Assembly (NCBI GenBank): GCA_045613165.1
Contig: JAZLAK010000087.1
Coordinates: 1-8,383 of the forward strand
DNA: 8,383 bases
Direction of reading: 5' to 3'
DNA from: UMGS1124 sp045613165
GTDB taxonomy: Bacteria; Bacillota_I; Bacilli_A; RF39; UBA660
Positions 1 to 6,249 of the stretch are shown here, piece by piece. The notes under the pieces were generated by a model that was given only the letters and a program-made list of their open reading frames with translations, was not told the DNA's origin and made no database searches. A program made the position numbers and the translations under genes. The stretch's first letter is position 1. Every line of letters starts with the position of its first letter.

Positions 1-476
1 TCAACAACTTGTGCACGAACATCAAATCCTGCATTACCTTTACCAGACTTATTCAAATATACACCTGCATATCCGTGAGGCAAAGCTACCTTAATACCTG
101 AGTTAATAAACAAGGTATCGTTCAATTGAAGCTTTACACCAGGAGTACCCTTTGAATCATAAACAAGATAGTGCTTAATGAAATAATCGATGCGTCCATA
201 TCTTGACAAATCTGCCATTTTAACAGAATATAATGACAGATACAAATGCATAATATTTGTCAAATGCAAAGTAATATCTGCATCAATAAAATATTGACGC
301 ATTTCAATAATTTCTTCACGAGTCATTCCATATGATTTTTCAAATGCTAATAATGCTCGCTCCACCATATCTAAATTATTTTCGTCAATATTTGGAACAT
401 AATAATCGGTTCCTGCAGATACGTGTGTGTTTGTTGGAGTAATACCAAATCCGTTATAAATTTTTAATTCTTGCAT
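1..476 (-). CDS. dut: dUTPase (dUTP diphosphatase), 5' part, runs off left edge
   Basis: The first 158 residues plus two bases of the next codon are visible. Enzymes of this family hydrolyse dUTP to dUMP and pyrophosphate, keeping uracil out of DNA; the all-beta family works as a homotrimer in the cytoplasm. Motif I is SAGTDYYVP (residues 20-28). Motif II is LNKSG (141-145), the counterpart of the usual PRSG, preceded by a typical strand, INSGIKVALPHGYAG (124-138). Motif III begins at AQVV (155-158), and the cut codon starts GA, compatible with the catalytic Asp. Odd feature: motifs I and II are about 120 residues apart against about 40 in E. coli Dut, because of a largely helical insertion at roughly 31-115. 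It starts at ATG with an A/T-only leader and no Shine-Dalgarno. Lys AAG and Leu TTG codons are commoner than in the neighbours. The fibre gene upstream is separated by a terminator, so it probably has its own promoter. The family call is confident; activity cannot be judged from a partial gene. Confidence 0.88.
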   Translation of the reverse strand, partial: MQELKIYNGFGITPTNTHVSAGTDYYVPNIDENNLDMVERALLAFEKSYGMTREEIIEMRQYFIDADITLHLTNIMHLYLSLYSVKMADLSRYGRIDYFIKHYLVYDSKGTPGVKLQLNDTLFINSGIKVALPHGYAGVYLNKSGKGNAGFDVRAQVV

Positions 477-550
477 AGTATTTATTTTTTTAAATTTTAC
501 ATTTTTTCTTTATTGTAAAATAGTCTTTTTACTAGCAAAAATTCAAAATA
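477..550 (-). promoter_or_regulatory. Leader and probable promoter region of the dUTPase gene
   Basis: This 74-nt stretch lies between the fibre terminator and the dUTPase start, so a minus-strand promoter for dut is expected here by position. Reading the minus strand, TTGCTA is followed 15 nt later by TACAAT, a short-spaced sigma70-like pair. No clear Bacteroidota TAnnTTTG element is present. The region is so A/T-rich that such matches arise by chance, so only the location, not the exact elements, is supported. Confidence 0.3.
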
Positions 551-575
551 AAACCACCGAATTTATCGGTGGTTT
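551..575 (-). terminator. Rho-independent terminator of the tail-fibre gene
   Basis: A perfect 10-bp stem (551-560 pairing with 566-575, with a GC-rich core CCACCG/CGGTGG) closes a 5-nt loop. It begins 15 nt after the fibre stop codon. On the minus strand the stem ends in TTT and continues TATTTTG, a U-rich tract. On the plus strand an eight-T run also follows shortly after, so it could stop transcription in both directions, although no plus-strand gene ends here. Confidence 0.82.
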
Positions 576-589
576 ATGATTTTTTTTAT

Positions 590-3139
590 TTAGAATAACC
601 ATGAATATCTTTCCAAATGTTCTTCAGGAATTCTTGAATTAACATATTGTTTATATTCATTATAATTATTTTTCAATTCATCATATGTATTAGATAATCC
701 ACAAGAAATAACATAACCATCTTCATCCACAGTTAATAACTCTATAGTATCGTTTTTATTAATAGATGATAATAAAACCGATTCCATTGAAGCCATATTT
801 CCTAATGCTCCATTTAATCTATTCGAACTTAATCCTGAAACATTTTCAGGTAATGATGAATCTGATGTTCCAATAAAACATTTATTAATTTGATTAATAT
901 GTTCTATAATGAAAGCTTCATTATTTTCTTGATATAATGGATTGTTAATACTTCTTTGAAGAGAATTAATAGTATCAGTATTTTTCATCCATACATATTT
1001 TTCTTTTATAATCGTTTTACTATTATCTGATGCAGAAATAACTACAGGAGAATAAGTATGACCAGTAGCATCAGTTATTCTAATTAGTGGATAAATAAAT
1101 GCATTTAAGTATCTAAATGGTTTATTTCTAATAACGATTTTTTCTAAAATACGTATTTTATATTGAATAGCTTCTGCCAAATAAGTATCCGTTTCTTGTG
1201 TTGTTGCGGTAATAGTAACTTCACCAGGATTTAATAATGTAACTACTCCATCATTATTAACTGTAGCAATATTTGTATTTGATGATGAATATTCTGGTGT
1301 TAAACCTTCTGGTGTTACACAAATATTTGTATAAGTACTTTGTGTTCCTAATCTAATTTCAATTAAAGAAATATTTTCTGACCATGATAATCCTGGTGAT
1401 ACTTTTTCTGGTTTAACTTCTTGTTTTACATAAAGTTGTATATAACCATTGTTTGATTCCATAAAAGATCTATCATATGGTTTAAAACGAGGAGAACTTG
1501 GATTATAACAAACAACATAACCTTGTGCAGTTGTAAGAATTAAATTATTGTTAGTATCTATAGAAATTGTATAATAATCTTCAACCACCTTTGTATCTGA
1601 TAAAACAAAATCTTTAGATGCATAAACAACATATTTTCCTGTTTTAGCTTCTTTTAAATAAATCTTTTTAGACGTTTCGAAATCATCAGATAATTCTATA
1701 TTAAATCTTTGTACAATATCAGTTATTGATGCTAAAATTCCTGCTATATTTACACCTGTATTATCATAATATTTTGTATTAAATTTCCATGCAGCCGTAG
1801 TTCCTTTTGAATAAAGTAAAGCTAAATCTTTTCCAACTAAATCAGAAATGTTGACTGTATTTTGTACTAACTCAAAAACATCTGTTGTAACATCCGCAGC
1901 AACTGATTCACTATATAACTGTTCATCTCCTACAACAGTATCATCAATATTTCCAAATGAGATATTTATATATTCATCTGCACTATTAAATGATGGAAGT
2001 GTGCTATTTCCAGAATATTTCGCAATATTATTAGAAAGATTTATTCCTGATATTGTAGCTCCACCAAATGATAAACCACCACGTTCATACCATAATGGAC
2101 ACATTGCTTCATGATCATTTTGACCATCACCCCAAATAAAATCTTGACACATTAATAATTGTTGTTTCGAATTATTATTTGTTGTGTCAAATGCAAGTGG
2201 CATTTTTAATGTAACTAATGCTTTAAATGGATCTTGATAAGGTAAACCTGGAATAAAAGTAGTTAAATCATTATCAAAATACATATGTTGAAGATTCATT
2301 GAATCATCAGAATAGTTATAATCGCTTATGCTTTCATCATAAAATGTTGATCCATAATAATCAAGCTTCATATAATCATTACCATTATAATAGTTAGAAG
2401 CTTTTGATTGATTTAATAAAGAATGTATTTTATAATTATGTGTTATAATATCATCAGAAAAATCGTTCAACAATGATAACACAGAATTAACTTCAGTGTT
2501 TAAACCATTTACTTTAGTATTTATCGTTTGAACGTTCGTTGATATTGTTGAAATATCGTTTGTATGCGTTTCAACTGTTGTTTGTAAAGAAGAAATAGCG
2601 AATGAGTTATTTGAAATATTCGTAGTATTTGTATTAACTGATGCTTCAATAGTATTTATTGCAGATGTGTTTGCACTAATATTGCTAGTGTTATCTGTTA
2701 TTTTTTGAATTAAATCATCAAAATCATATTTTTCTATATTTTGTAGTTTAGTATTAACTTCAGTATTTTTTGTATATAAATCACTTATATCGGTCGTGTT
2801 TTTAGTTATTTTACCTGTTAATAAATCTATATTATCGTTTATATCAGAAAACTGTTCGTCATGTTCTTCAACATTTTGTGCCAATGCAGAAATATTTGTT
2901 CTATTAAGTTCTACTTGTTCTAAATTTTCGTCACATTCAATAAGTTTTTCTTTAATGTCTGATAAATCAGTATTTAAAGAAGAACCCCATGTAGTATTAG
3001 AGAATGATTGGGTAAAATCTTCTAAAGTTATATGATAAGTATTTAGAATATCCTGAACATCTTTGTCAGAAATAGGTATCATTCCGTCTTTTGAGATTTT
3101 ATCTATTTTAGGTAGCTCTGAAATTTTAATAGTTGACAT
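590..3139 (-). CDS. Tail-fibre protein: trimeric coiled coil plus Ig-like (Big2) domain
   Basis: An 849-residue structural protein, probably a homotrimeric fibre that contacts the host surface. The N-terminus carries ISELPKIDKISKDGMIPI (residues 6-23), an anchoring-type segment seen at the start of many phage fibre and head-fibre proteins. Residues about 59-223 form a long heptad-repeat coiled coil rich in Asn, Thr and Ser, with several Asn at core positions. Residues about 240-480 are a globular region I do not recognise. Residues about 490-580 contain a beta-rich module ending in CYNPSSPRFKPY and IQLYVK, like modules in secreted Bacteroidota proteins. Residues about 588-665 match the bacterial Ig-like Big2 pattern (YSSSNTNIATV, then PGEVTITATT). 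The last 180 residues are unassigned and may be the receptor-binding tip. There is no signal peptide or membrane segment. It starts at ATG, is the only gene between its promoter gap and its terminator, and is transcribed away from the neck gene. The role as fibre or appendage is firm; its exact position on the virion is not known. Confidence 0.82.
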   Translation of the reverse strand: MSTIKISELPKIDKISKDGMIPISDKDVQDILNTYHITLEDFTQSFSNTTWGSSLNTDLSDIKEKLIECDENLEQVELNRTNISALAQNVEEHDEQFSDINDNIDLLTGKITKNTTDISDLYTKNTEVNTKLQNIEKYDFDDLIQKITDNTSNISANTSAINTIEASVNTNTTNISNNSFAISSLQTTVETHTNDISTISTNVQTINTKVNGLNTEVNSVLSLLNDFSDDIITHNYKIHSLLNQSKASNYYNGNDYMKLDYYGSTFYDESISDYNYSDDSMNLQHMYFDNDLTTFIPGLPYQDPFKALVTLKMPLAFDTTNNNSKQQLLMCQDFIWGDGQNDHEAMCPLWYERGGLSFGGATISGINLSNNIAKYSGNSTLPSFNSADEYINISFGNIDDTVVGDEQLYSESVAADVTTDVFELVQNTVNISDLVGKDLALLYSKGTTAAWKFNTKYYDNTGVNIAGILASITDIVQRFNIELSDDFETSKKIYLKEAKTGKYVVYASKDFVLSDTKVVEDYYTISIDTNNNLILTTAQGYVVCYNPSSPRFKPYDRSFMESNNGYIQLYVKQEVKPEKVSPGLSWSENISLIEIRLGTQSTYTNICVTPEGLTPEYSSSNTNIATVNNDGVVTLLNPGEVTITATTQETDTYLAEAIQYKIRILEKIVIRNKPFRYLNAFIYPLIRITDATGHTYSPVVISASDNSKTIIKEKYVWMKNTDTINSLQRSINNPLYQENNEAFIIEHINQINKCFIGTSDSSLPENVSGLSSNRLNGALGNMASMESVLLSSINKNDTIELLTVDEDGYVISCGLSNTYDELKNNYNEYKQYVNSRIPEEHLERYSWLF

Positions 3140-3241
3140 ATTGTTAGATAAACAATTAATTTTTATATATAAAAATAATTTCGTATTTACATTAAATTTT
3201 ATTTTTAATTAATAAGAAAGATATGCATTTAATTAAACAAA
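3140..3241. promoter_or_regulatory. Divergent promoter region between fibre and neck genes
   Basis: This 102-nt gap separates two divergently transcribed structural genes, so it must hold both start signals or leaders. It is almost purely A/T. It contains a perfect 18-bp palindrome at 3159-3176, centred on ATATAT and flanked by T and A runs; half of it recurs as TTTTTATATATAA (3160-3172 here, 6320-6332 in the other divergent gap). A symmetrical element suits a bidirectional promoter or a protein-binding site. No Shine-Dalgarno precedes either ATG. The promoter location is inferred from gene orientation; no individual element is proven. Confidence 0.5.
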
Positions 3242-4078
3242 ATGAGTTGTCAAAATACTATAAATGACCAATCAATGGAAGAGTTTCTTCAAGCAAAAGC
3301 TAATTTTGAAGATCAAGTAGATTATAACTTTATTCAAAGAATTATTCAAGAGTTAACACAATCATGTGCTATAAATCTTCCAATTCCTGCTTCAGCAATT
3401 CCACCATTGATTTTACAAGCTGCTCAATATTTCTGGGAAAATGATGACCAAAGTATTGAGGAACGTTGGTATTGTGTAAAGAATTCTGATATCAGAAAAT
3501 GTGGACCAAACAATATTATTAAACTTCCACAACAAATTATTTCTGTTTTTGGTGTGTATAAGTCTACAGACTCGTTTAATTATGGTGCGTTAGGAGATTT
3601 TTCATTAGAAAGAATTATCCTTAATAACTCAGCATTAGCTGCTGGACATGGTGGTTCAATGTCAAATGTATTTGGTTCAGGATCTGGATATAGTTTAGTT
3701 GATGTTACTGCAGGTCTTTATGAAATATCAACATTTAAAGCTATGTTTGATTCACCTATAACATATAACTATAATCAATATTCTAATGATTTAAGTTTAC
3801 TTGGTGCCGTTGGTTCATCTAACTTAATTTTACAAGTATTTACAAGATGTAAAATTCAAGATCTTTACAGAAATTATTATTTCTTTAGATATTGTGTATG
3901 TTTAGGTTTACGTTCAATGGCAACTATTATGGGTACATTTGAATTTAAAATGCCTGGTGGTGTAACATTAAATTATAGTCATTTTAGAGAAATGGCAAAT
4001 GAAGAAATGCAAAAGATTGATGAATGGATAAATAAAAATCATTCAGCAGACTATTTCTTTAATAGTAACACAATTTAA
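3242..4078 (+). CDS. Putative neck / head-completion protein, T4 gp13-like
   Basis: A 278-residue protein whose C-terminal half resembles phage neck proteins of the T4 gp13 type, which close the filled head and join it to the tail. The visible signature runs in the usual order: a helix LYEISTFKAMFDS (159-171), a strand NLILQVFTRCK (194-204), then DLYRNYYFFRYC (207-218), a long helix, and the diagnostic MPGGVTLN (237-244) followed by an acidic helix EMANEEMQKIDEWI (250-263). The N-terminal part has the expected helix pair (28-66) and a strand IIKLPQQIISVFGVY (92-106). A Gly/Ser/Asn-rich loop lies at about 128-150. Eight Cys residues are scattered through it, many for a phage structural protein. 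An in-frame TAA at 3230-3232 makes the ATG the only good start. It heads a three-gene plus-strand run. Recognition is from the pattern alone; a related connector or tail-completion role is possible. Confidence 0.6.
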   Translation: MSCQNTINDQSMEEFLQAKANFEDQVDYNFIQRIIQELTQSCAINLPIPASAIPPLILQAAQYFWENDDQSIEERWYCVKNSDIRKCGPNNIIKLPQQIISVFGVYKSTDSFNYGALGDFSLERIILNNSALAAGHGGSMSNVFGSGSGYSLVDVTAGLYEISTFKAMFDSPITYNYNQYSNDLSLLGAVGSSNLILQVFTRCKIQDLYRNYYFFRYCVCLGLRSMATIMGTFEFKMPGGVTLNYSHFREMANEEMQKIDEWINKNHSADYFFNSNTI

Positions 4079-4099
4079 CATTAATTATTTAGAGTAAGT

Positions 4100-4774
4100 A
4101 TGAAAAAAGTAATTGATTATATAAACGAAACAAAGAAGAATAAAACTATACAGGATATACTGTTACCAATTTTTAGACATATATCTGATAATAATGACAA
4201 TAAACAGTTGATGTTGCAGTTTAATAATGATGGGGAAGAATTATGGAATAGATTATTAAACAAAGCTAAAAAAGATAGCACAGTTTATGATTTATTGGTT
4301 GCGAATAATATTCATAATTTTAAAAGTTTAACACATTGGTTATATAACCATAAAGATGATCTATCTAAAGAATTAACTAGTAGAATACATAGAGAAAAAG
4401 ATAAAACTTGGTGGCAATCATTAGCTGATTCACAAGATAAACAAGAAAAAGAAAGAGATGCCAAGAAAAAAGAAGAACAAGAAAAAAGACAAAAGGAAAT
4501 AATTCAACAACAACATAAAAAAATCGAAAACGCAAAAAGCGTTAATTCAGAAAATACAACCACTAAAGAAGATATTGTTTTATATTTATCTGGATATCCA
4601 AAGCAATTTAAAACTACAAAGTATTATACTATTTCGTTTAGAAACGAAGAAGAAAGAAATGAAAAGATTAATGCGTTAAAACATGAATGGAAAGAAAAAA
4701 CTGGTGAGAATATTTCTGATTGTAACGTAATTAATAAAGAAAATTATATGGCTAAATACAAAAACTTAAAATAA
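4100..4774 (+). CDS. Unknown protein with central charged coiled coil
   Basis: I do not recognise this 224-residue protein. Residues 1-100 look compact and mostly helical (DILLPIFRHIS, LTHWLYNHK). A Trp pair at 104-105 (DKTWWQSLAD) precedes a Lys/Glu/Gln-rich helix at about 111-148, likely coiled coil. Residues about 155-224 look like a small alpha/beta domain: strands near IVLYLSGY and KYYTISFRN, a helix EEERNEKINALKHEW, and a final short strand region. There is no signal peptide or membrane segment. It begins 21 nt after the gp13-like gene and 20 nt precede the next, so all three are probably co-transcribed. Its place next to a neck gene suggests a virion component or assembly factor, which is inference from position only. 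No Shine-Dalgarno is visible. Confidence 0.7.
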   Translation: MKKVIDYINETKKNKTIQDILLPIFRHISDNNDNKQLMLQFNNDGEELWNRLLNKAKKDSTVYDLLVANNIHNFKSLTHWLYNHKDDLSKELTSRIHREKDKTWWQSLADSQDKQEKERDAKKKEEQEKRQKEIIQQQHKKIENAKSVNSENTTTKEDIVLYLSGYPKQFKTTKYYTISFRNEEERNEKINALKHEWKEKTGENISDCNVINKENYMAKYKNLK

Positions 4775-4794
4775 ATTTTTAGTATATAGAGGAT

Positions 4795-5352
4795 ATGGGA
4801 AATAGTTCAAAAACAAATCAAGTAGATAATTCTGCTACTAAATTTGCGTATATATTCTATGAATATGATAAACGTTTGTCAACAAATGAAAATATGTTGT
4901 TGAACGCATTTTCATATGTTTATAATAATGTAGCAGATTTAAGGGAAGAAAATATTGTTTTAACACAAACTGTAAATAGTTTAAAACAAAATATCGTTGA
5001 TTTAGAAAAACTAATTAGAACTTATCATCCTATTCCTAAACCAAAACGTCCTCTATGGTATAGAATATGCAAACCATTTAAATATTGGATGTTATTAAAG
5101 AAGAAGCATAAACTTGACGAAGAAATACGTATTGAAAATGAGCGCAAAGCAGAAGAACGTAGAATTGCAGAAGAAGCTCGTAAAGCAGAAGAACGTAGAA
5201 TTGCAGAAGAAAAACGTAAAATTGAAGAAGCAAAACAAGCAGAAGCTGCAAAATTAAAAGCTAAAGCAGATGCAGAAAAACGAAAGAAACGTCAAGAAGA
5301 AATAAATAGATTAATGAAAACTAAAAAGAATAATAAAAAAGAGGTTCAATAG
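4795..5352 (+). CDS. Unknown two-helix coiled-coil protein with 12-residue repeats
   Basis: I do not recognise this 185-residue protein. After a polar start (MGNSSKTNQ) comes a helical region and a coiled coil at about 46-76. A Pro-rich basic and aromatic linker follows (PIPKPKRP at 79-86, then LWYRICKPFKYWMLL at 87-101), which could be an amphipathic membrane- or nucleic-acid-contacting segment. Residues about 106-178 form a very long charged helix, TolA-like in composition, holding two nearly identical 12-residue units beginning KAEERRIAEE (118-129 and 130-141). The C-terminus is strongly basic. GAGG lies only two bases before the ATG, too close to be a normal Shine-Dalgarno. The stop codon TAG lies in the loop of the operon terminator. 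It is the last gene of the three-gene plus-strand run. A scaffold, tape or linker role in the virion is possible, but nothing in the sequence decides it. Confidence 0.72.
   Translation: MGNSSKTNQVDNSATKFAYIFYEYDKRLSTNENMLLNAFSYVYNNVADLREENIVLTQTVNSLKQNIVDLEKLIRTYHPIPKPKRPLWYRICKPFKYWMLLKKKHKLDEEIRIENERKAEERRIAEEARKAEERRIAEEKRKIEEAKQAEAAKLKAKADAEKRKKRQEEINRLMKTKKNNKKEVQ
5146..5211 (+). repeat. In-frame tandem repeat, 30-bp identical units with 36-bp period
   Basis: Bases 5146-5175 and 5182-5211 are identical, separated by six bases, giving a 36-bp period that preserves the reading frame. They encode two 12-residue coiled-coil units starting KAEERRIAEE. Identity at third codon positions as well shows a recent duplication rather than convergent amino-acid composition. 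A third, diverged unit (KIEEAKQAEAAK) follows in the protein. Confidence 0.85.
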
Positions 5353-5369
5353 AACCTCTTTTCTTTTTT
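5337..5369. terminator. Bidirectional terminator shared by convergent genes
   Basis: An 11-bp perfect stem (5337-5347 with 5352-5362, core GAGGTTC/GAACCTC) closes the tetraloop AATA. The plus strand continues CTTTTTT (5363-5369), a standard U-tract; on the minus strand the stem is followed by further T residues. It lies between the end of the plus-strand coiled-coil gene and the end of the minus-strand small-gene run, so it probably serves both. The plus-strand stop codon TAG spans the last two loop bases and the first base of the descending arm. Confidence 0.88.
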
Positions 5370-5382
5370 AATATTTTGATTA

Positions 5383-5787
5383 TTAAGTAATAATCATATC
5401 TTCATTTTCTCCAGAAATAAACTTATTTTCTTGATCATCATTTTCAACAACTAAAAATTCTGCTGTCATGACTGGTTCACCACTAACATAATCAAAAATA
5501 AGTTTAAAACTATTATTAGCTTCGTTAAATTCTATTTTTATTAATTCAAATTTAGAAGTAATTCCAAAATTATCTTTATAGATGTATATAAATCTTTTTA
5601 AAGATATTCGTGGACCTCCATTTGGATCTAATGCCAAAATTTCAGTTCCATCTTCGTTATAATCTATTCCAATAGAAATAAAATTTCCTTCCAAATGTCC
5701 TTCAAATTTACCGACACCATCAAAATCAAATTCTTCTACGAAATAAACATCAAAGTTATCTCTATTATATAGTTTTATTTTTTTCAT
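5383..5787 (-). CDS. Unknown small acidic protein, beta-rich
   Basis: I do not recognise this 134-residue protein. It is predicted by eye to be mostly beta strand: alternating hydrophobic stretches such as FISIGIDY, RFIYIYK, FELIKIEF and FKLIFDYV, joined by turns (DPNGGP at 54-59). It has many Asp and Glu residues, no Cys, no signal peptide and no membrane segment, and ends in an acidic tail. It is the last gene of a three-gene minus-strand run, starting 16 nt after the 66-residue gene, and it ends 13 nt before the shared terminator hairpin begins on that strand. The leader is A/T-only. It could be a small single-domain beta protein of the virion or an accessory protein; nothing visible decides between them. 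Confidence 0.7.
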   Translation of the reverse strand: MKKIKLYNRDNFDVYFVEEFDFDGVGKFEGHLEGNFISIGIDYNEDGTEILALDPNGGPRISLKRFIYIYKDNFGITSKFELIKIEFNEANNSFKLIFDYVSGEPVMTAEFLVVENDDQENKFISGENEDMIIT

Positions 5788-5803
5788 ATCTTATACTTAT
5801 TAT

Positions 5804-6004
5804 TTAAATTTCAAAAACTACAGGTTCGCTATTCCAAGTAAGCGATGACTTTTTTACTAATTCAGAAATTTCTTTGTATCTAAGAGAATTAAGATAAAGA
5901 TATTGTCCTTTATAAACATCTGCCTCAGATTCTCGTTTTGGTTCATCTAACCAAAGATAAACATTGTTTTTCTTATCTAGTGTAACAAAAATTAAATTTA
6001 TCAT
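5804..6004 (-). CDS. Unknown 66-residue protein
   Basis: I do not recognise this short protein. It starts with strand-like MINLIFVTLDKKNNVYLWL, then has a charged turn (DEPKRESEAD), an aromatic stretch (GQYLYLNSLRYKEISELVKK) and a short C-terminal strand PVVFEI. There are no Cys residues, signal peptide or membrane helix. Its ATG overlaps the TGA of the upstream coiled-coil gene as ATGA (6001-6004), a classic translational-coupling arrangement that supports it being real despite its size. The next gene follows after 16 nt. Confidence 0.65.
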   Translation of the reverse strand: MINLIFVTLDKKNNVYLWLDEPKRESEADVYKGQYLYLNSLRYKEISELVKKSSLTWNSEPVVFEI

Positions 6005-6249
6005 AATGTAAAGTTAAAAAATAATTTTTTCCACCATTTAGTTTCGTTCCATTTTTTATGTTCATCTTCATACTTTTGTAATGCATTTTCTAGCTCAGAA
6101 AGTTTTTCTTCAAGATTCTTAAGTTTTAATTCTAAAACCAAATTTTTTTGCTGAACCAAATTAAATTTAGAATCTAATGTAGATGAACGAGAGTTTAATT
6201 CATCTATTGCTCCACTATGTTCAAAATATGCTGAATCGTTAATTACCAT
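6001..6249 (-). CDS. Unknown small coiled-coil protein with Trp-rich basic tail
   Basis: I do not recognise this 82-residue protein. After a polar start (MVINDSAYFEHSG) a clear Leu-rich heptad coiled coil fills about 25-63 (VLELKLKNLEEKLSELENAL lies inside it). It ends in a short aromatic and basic tail, KWNETKWWKKLFFNFTL (66-82), which could be an amphipathic membrane-binding or docking segment. I chose the ATG at 6247-6249; the frame can be extended three codons to a TTG at 6256-6258, but ATG is the better start and the TTG lies inside a promoter-like sequence. It is the first gene of a minus-strand run and overlaps the next by ATGA. No Shine-Dalgarno is visible. Small coiled-coil proteins of this kind are common in phages and usually unassigned. 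Confidence 0.7.
   Translation of the reverse strand: MVINDSAYFEHSGAIDELNSRSSTLDSKFNLVQQKNLVLELKLKNLEEKLSELENALQKYEDEHKKWNETKWWKKLFFNFTL

Noticed and set aside
1848..2114. Open frame of 88 codons on the plus strand inside the fibre gene
   Set aside because: It is antisense to a well-supported coding region. Its Ser/Ile/Phe-rich content mirrors the opposite strand, and it has no leader or neighbours of its own.
2796..3035. Open frame of 79 codons on the plus strand inside the fibre gene
   Set aside because: It is antisense to the coiled-coil region of the fibre, and its Ser/Cys/Phe-rich composition is what the complement of Asn/Asp/Glu/Thr-rich heptads produces.
4788..4792. AGAGG as a Shine-Dalgarno for the 185-residue coiled-coil gene
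   Set aside because: It ends only two bases before the ATG, too close for normal initiation, and the other genes here lack Shine-Dalgarno sequences; probably chance.
5035..5110. Transmembrane helix in the 185-residue protein
   Set aside because: The aromatic stretch is interrupted by Lys, Arg and Pro and is too short to span a membrane; an amphipathic peripheral segment is more likely.
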